Positions 5,772 through 8,922 of a stretch of 8,922 nt of DNA are shown here, piece by piece. The stretch is from JAAYZM01 sp964510785. GTDB taxonomy: Bacteria > Actinomycetota > Actinomycetes > Actinomycetales > Cellulomonadaceae. Within the stretch, counting starts at the first letter, position 1. Each line of letters opens with the position of its first letter. The notes under the pieces are model-generated. The model did no database searches. It worked only from the letters and a program-made list of their open reading frames with translations, and was not told the DNA's origin. The stretch lies in the NCBI GenBank assembly GCA_964510785.1, contig CAZECM010000110.1, positions 1 to 8,922 on the forward strand. The letters run 5' to 3'. Both the position numbers and the translations under genes were made by a program.

Positions 5772-7061
5772 CCGCACGTCGCACCACCTCACGCCACCGT
5801 GGGGCCGTCGCCCTCGGGGCCTCGCTCGCCGCGCTCGCCCTGGCCGGCTGCGTGCCCAACAACCCCACCGCCGAGAACGGCGAGGGGGCGATCGCCGTCG
5901 CGTCGAGCGACGACGCCTGCACGGTCGCCACCGCGCAGGCGACGAGCGGCACGCTCGCCTTCGAGGTCGCGAACGAGGGAAGCAAGGTCACGGAGTTCTA
6001 CCTCATGGCCTCGGACGGGCTGCGCATCGTCGGAGAGGTCGAGAACATCGCCCCCGGGTCCTCACGCACCCTCACCGTGACGACCCAGCCCGGCGAGTAC
6101 CTCACGCTGTGCAAGCCGGGCATGCTCGGCTCCGGGGTGGGCAAGGCGGCGTTCACGGTGACGGGTGACCGCGTCGAGATCACGGGTCCCGACGCCGAGC
6201 TCAAGCAGCAGGCGGTCGACCTCTACGCCGCCTTCGTCAAGGACCAGGTGGCCCAGCTCCTGCCCAGGACGGAGGCCTTCGTCCAGCTCTACGCCGAGGG
6301 CCGGGACGACGACGCCCGTGCCGACTTCCCGCTCGTGCGCGCGTTCTACGAGCGCATCGAGCCCGTCGCCGAGGCCCTGGGCGACCTCGACCCGCGCATC
6401 GACTACCGCGAGGTCGACGCCGTCGCCGAGGGCCTGGCATGGACGGGCTTCCACCGCATCGAGAAGGACCTGTGGCAGCCCGAGCCCGGCTCCCTCAACT
6501 CCGACGGCGAGACCGACGCCTACGAGGACTGGGCGCCGTCGACGACGGCGGAGCGCGGGCAGCTCGGCATCCTGCTGATCCAGGACGTCACCGAGCTGTA
6601 CGACTTCGTGCACTCCGAGGAGTTCACGGCCTTCCTCGCCGACCAGGGCGTCGACTGGATCTCGAACGGTGCGATCGGGCTGCTCGACGAGGTCGCCACG
6701 GGAAAGATCACCGGTGAGGAGGACTGGTGGTCCGGCACCGACCTGTACGACTTCGCCGCGAACGTCGAGGGCTCGAAGATGGCGTTCTCCCTCNNNNNNN
6801 NNNCTCGACGAGGGAGAACGCCATCTTCGAGCCCTCGTCGAGGATCTTGCTGCGGCCAAGGGTGAGGACGGCGCCGCGCTCGTCGCCACGATCTCGGACG
6901 GGTACGCGGAGCTCGAGCGGGCGCTCGCCGCGCACGGCTCGCTCACCGAGGGCTTCGTGACGTACGGCGCGCTGACCGATGCCGACAAGAAGCAGCTCTC
7001 CGACCTCATCAACGCGCTCGCCGAGCCGCTGTCCCAGCTGACCGTCACCGTGCTCGCCTGA
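5768..7061 (+). CDS. efeO: iron uptake lipoprotein EfeO, interrupted by a scaffold gap
   Basis: EfeO is the extracytoplasmic iron-binding component that hands iron to EfeU. The N-terminus has a lipoprotein signal with the lipobox LAGC (25-28, C28 lipidated). Next come a cupredoxin-like domain (about 40-140, with C51 and the YLTLCKPGM block containing C115) and an imelysin-like M75 domain from about 145 with the HxxE metal motif HRIE (229-232). The ATG at 5768 overlaps the efeU stop and has GAAGGAG 7 bases upstream. At 6794-6803 there are ten Ns, and the downstream coding frame differs from the upstream one. The bases after the gap (6804-6836) are an inverted copy of the bases before it. Joining 6793 to 6837 directly restores one frame and yields MAFSLVEDLAAAKGEDG and a normal EfeO C-terminus (EGFVTYGALTDADKKQL...EPLSQLTVTVLA), 416 residues in all. 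I infer that the gene is intact in the organism and that the break is an assembly artefact. Confidence 0.93.
6766..6837. repeat. 28-base perfect inverted repeat flanking the efeO gap (probable assembly fold-back)
   Basis: Bases 6766-6793 are the exact reverse complement of 6810-6837. The arms flank 10 Ns and six further bases. The 27-base unit begins GAGGG and ends CCCTC, so its own ends are complementary, a likely seed for a fold-back read. The flanking hexamers CTCGAC (6804-6809) and GTCGAG (6837-6842) extend the symmetry on the right side. Coding logic favours the left copy as true sequence. Confidence 0.9.
6794..6803. other. assembly gap (10 N) inside efeO
   Basis: Ten undetermined bases, a typical placeholder for a scaffold join, so the true length is unknown. 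The protein on either side suggests that little or nothing is missing. Confidence 0.97.
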
Positions 7062-7070
7062 GGTGCAGCC

Positions 7071-8396
7071 GTGACGCGTGACGACGCCGACGACGCCGGG
7101 GCAGCACCCGGCGTCGTCGGCACGCCCGCACCCGGCACCACCAGGCGCGCCGTCCTGGGTCTGAGCGCCGCCGGGCTCGCGGGGCTGCTCGGTGGCGGCG
7201 CGCTCGGCCGCGCGAGCGCCACCGCGCCCGGGCCCTGGTCACCGGGTGGCGCACCCGTGACCGGGGCCGCCACCGTCTACCCGTTCGAGGGTGTGCACCA
7301 GGCGGGCATCACGACTCCCGTCCAGGATCATCTGCACTTCGCCACGTTCGACATGTCCCCGCGCGCGGACCGCGACGACCTCGTCGAGCTGCTGCAGGAC
7401 TGGAGCTACGCCGCCTCCCGGATCACCCAGGGGCTCGACGTCTCCGCGTCCGGCGCCCTCGCCGGCGACCCCCTCGCTCCCCCGGACGACACCGGCGAGG
7501 CGATCGACCTGGCCGCATCCGGCCTCACCGTGACGATCGGGCTCGGCCCGACCCTGTTCGAGCGCGACGGCCAGGACCGCTTCGGCATCGCCCACCGCCG
7601 GCCCGCCGGGCTCACCGCCCTGCCGCCCTTCCTCGGCGACGCGCTCAAGTCCGAGTGGTCGCACGGCGACCTGTGCGTCCAGGCGTGCGCCGACGACCCG
7701 CAGGTCGCCGTGCACGCGATCCGCAACCTCTCCCGGATCGCGTTCGGCCGCGCGAGCGTGCGCTGGTCGCAGATGGGCTTCGGCAAGACCTCGCGGACGA
7801 CGGCGGACGCTGCCACACCGCGCAACCTCTTCGGGTTCAAGGTCGGCACCGCGAACGTCCTCGCCTCGGACACGCAGCGCCTCCGGGAACAGGTCTGGGT
7901 CCAGGACGTCGACGAACCGGCCTGGCTGCGCGGCGGCACGTATCTCGTCGCTCGCAAGATCGAGATGCTCCTCGAGCCGTGGGACCGGACCCAGCTGCGC
8001 GAGCAGGAGACCGTGATCGGTCGAGACAAGGGGGACGGCGCTCCCCTCTCGGGTGGCGGCGAGTTCACGGCACCGGACTTCGACGCCGTCGTCGACGGGC
8101 AGCCGGCGATCGACATCGCCTCCCACGTGCACCTCGCCCACCCGGACCACAACCGTGGGACCCGCATGCTGCGCCGTGGCTACAACTACGTCGACGGCTC
8201 GAACGCCCTCGGGCGCCTCGATGCCGGGCTGTTCTTCCTCGCATACGTGCGAGACCTCGAGCAGTTCGTCGCCGTGCAGCGCAACCTGTCGACGGACCTG
8301 CTCAACGAGTACATCCGGCACGTCGGTTCGGCGTCGTTCGCCGTGCCTCCCGGCGTCGGTCCCGGCGGCTGGGTGGGCGAGACGCTCTTCGCGTAA
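7071..8396 (+). CDS. efeB: EfeB, Tat-exported DyP-type haem peroxidase/deferrochelatase, with altered GxxDG motif
   Basis: EfeB is the haem-containing partner of EfeUO. It is proposed to oxidise ferrous iron or strip iron from haem outside the membrane. The 441-residue protein has a twin-arginine signal (TRRAVLGLSAAGLAG, 24-38) followed by a DyP fold. The proximal haem ligand is expected to be H352 in SHVHLAHPDHNRG. The distal arginine is R368 or R369 in MLRRGYNY. The C-terminal block GLFFLAYVRDLEQFVAVQRNL is typical of the family. The usual catalytic motif GFKDGTAN reads GFKVGTAN (255-262), so the conserved aspartate is V258 (GTC at 7842-7844; GAC would be Asp). The start is a GTG with GAGGTG 5 bases upstream, 9 bases after the efeO stop, as the last gene of the operon. 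A strong hairpin follows 31 bases after the stop. Identity as EfeB is clear; peroxidase activity is uncertain. Confidence 0.95.
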   Translation: MTRDDADDAGAAPGVVGTPAPGTTRRAVLGLSAAGLAGLLGGGALGRASATAPGPWSPGGAPVTGAATVYPFEGVHQAGITTPVQDHLHFATFDMSPRADRDDLVELLQDWSYAASRITQGLDVSASGALAGDPLAPPDDTGEAIDLAASGLTVTIGLGPTLFERDGQDRFGIAHRRPAGLTALPPFLGDALKSEWSHGDLCVQACADDPQVAVHAIRNLSRIAFGRASVRWSQMGFGKTSRTTADAATPRNLFGFKVGTANVLASDTQRLREQVWVQDVDEPAWLRGGTYLVARKIEMLLEPWDRTQLREQETVIGRDKGDGAPLSGGGEFTAPDFDAVVDGQPAIDIASHVHLAHPDHNRGTRMLRRGYNYVDGSNALGRLDAGLFFLAYVRDLEQFVAVQRNLSTDLLNEYIRHVGSASFAVPPGVGPGGWVGETLFA

Positions 8397-8427
8397 CGGC
8401 CCGCGCTGCACGACGCACCCCGGAACG

Positions 8428-8468
8428 ACGACGGCGCCCGCCACCTCGAAGGTGACGGGCGCCGTCGT
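8428..8468. terminator. strong hairpin terminator between efeB and rpsA (probably bidirectional)
   Basis: A perfect 13-base GC-rich stem (8428-8440 with 8456-8468) continues, after one mismatch, into a 5-base inner stem (8442-8446 with 8450-8454) closed by a 3-base loop. It lies 31 bases after the efeB stop and 10 bases after the presumed rpsA stop on the other strand. Neither side has a clear U-tract, which is common for actinobacterial terminators. Confidence 0.8.
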
Positions 8469-8478
8469 TCGGGTCGAG

Positions 8479-8922
8479 CTAGTTNNNNNNNNNNGAGCTT
8501 CTCGCGCAGCGCGGCGAGCGCCTCGTCCGAGGCGAGCGTGCCCTCGGCAGGAGCGTCCGGCACTGCGGAGGAGTACGTGGCGGCGGCAGCACCGGAGTCG
8601 CTGTCGCCACCCTCGGCGGCGGCGGCGTCGGCCTTGGCGGCCTCGGCGACCTGCTTGCGGTGCGCCTCCCAGCGGGAGTGTGCCTGGGCGTACTGCGCCT
8701 CCCAGACCTCGCGCTGAGCCTCGAAGCCCTCGAGCCACTCGTTGGTCTCGGGGTCGAAGCCCTCGGGGTAGGTGTAGTTGCCCTGCTCGTCGTACTCGGC
8801 AGCCATGCCGTAGAGCGCGGGGTCGAACTCCTCCGAGCCGAGGTCGACGCCCTCGTTGGCCTGCTTGAGCGAGAGCGAGATGCGGCGGCGGGCGAGGTCG
8901 ATGTCGATGACCTTGACGAAGA
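8479..8922 (-). CDS. rpsA: 30S ribosomal protein S1, C-terminal part, with a scaffold gap near the end
   Basis: S1 binds mRNA on the small ribosomal subunit. The visible part is the end of the last S1 RNA-binding domain (FVKVIDIDLARRRISLSLKQANEG), then the acidic, alanine-rich C-terminal tail usual in actinobacterial S1 (FDPETNEWLEGFEAQREVWEAQY...) ending in SDEALAALREKL. The 5' part lies beyond the right edge. Ten Ns (8485-8494) interrupt the gene after the REKL codons. The codon pair AAC TAG (8484-8479) beyond the gap is the likely end, because related S1 proteins finish a few residues after this block. With exactly ten Ns that TAG is out of frame, so the real gap must differ in length. The gene converges on efeB across a hairpin. 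On this strand coaE would normally come next; here the iron locus intervenes. Confidence 0.93.
   Translation of the reverse strand, partial: SSSRSSTSTSPAAASRSRSSRPTRASTSARRSSTPRSTAWLPSTTSRATTPTPRASTPRPTSGSRASRLSARSGRRSTPRHTPAGRRTASRSPRPPRPTPPPPRVATATPVLPPPRTPPQCRTLLPRARSPRTRRSPRCARSXXXXN
8485..8494. other. assembly gap (10 N) at the 3' end of rpsA
   Basis: Ten undetermined bases fall between the last readable rpsA codons and its presumed stop. Unlike the efeO gap, I see no inverted copy across it. A strong GC-rich hairpin ends 17 bases away and may have broken the assembly. Confidence 0.97.

Noticed and set aside
7239..8738. 499-codon open frame on the minus strand over efeB
   Set aside because: It is antisense to the certain efeB gene, passes through the N gap and overlaps rpsA out of frame.
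1..8922. CRISPR arrays, tRNA or rRNA genes, insertion sequences, riboswitches
   Set aside because: No regularly spaced repeats, tRNA-like cloverleafs, transposase genes or known riboswitch cores were seen. The window is almost fully coding.

Overview
The window is high-GC actinobacterial DNA, most likely from Micrococcales (Cellulomonas-like). That placement is inferred from base composition, frequent GTG starts, a DUF222-type HNH gene and the gene order. It is draft sequence, with two 10-N scaffold gaps (6794-6803 and 8485-8494).

The backbone is the conserved actinobacterial block rpsA - coaE - uvrB, all read leftward: the 3' end of rpsA at the right edge, complete coaE at 3188-3811, and the first 138 codons of uvrB at the left edge. 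Two sets of accessory genes separate these three. Between coaE and uvrB are a DUF222/HNH endonuclease-like gene (minus) and a DUF2332 gene (plus), which converge. Between rpsA and coaE is an iron-uptake locus: a siderophore-interacting flavoprotein (minus) divergent from a complete efeU-efeO-efeB operon (plus).

The iron locus reads as one unit. EfeU is the FTR1-type membrane permease, EfeO a secreted lipoprotein with cupredoxin and imelysin-like (M75) domains, and EfeB a Tat-exported DyP-family haem protein. The flavoprotein would release iron from siderophores in the cytoplasm. The 145-base divergent promoter region holds two DtxR/IdeR-like boxes, one at each gene's 5' end, so both arms are probably iron-repressed. 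A strong hairpin separates efeB from the convergent rpsA end.

I see no wholly new system. The points worth a second look are: a valine in place of the catalytic aspartate of the EfeB GxxDG motif; an assembly fold-back in efeO that can be resolved to an intact reading frame; an SOS-like box inside a well-formed leaderless promoter of the HNH gene; and coaE placed just downstream of an apparently iron-regulated gene.
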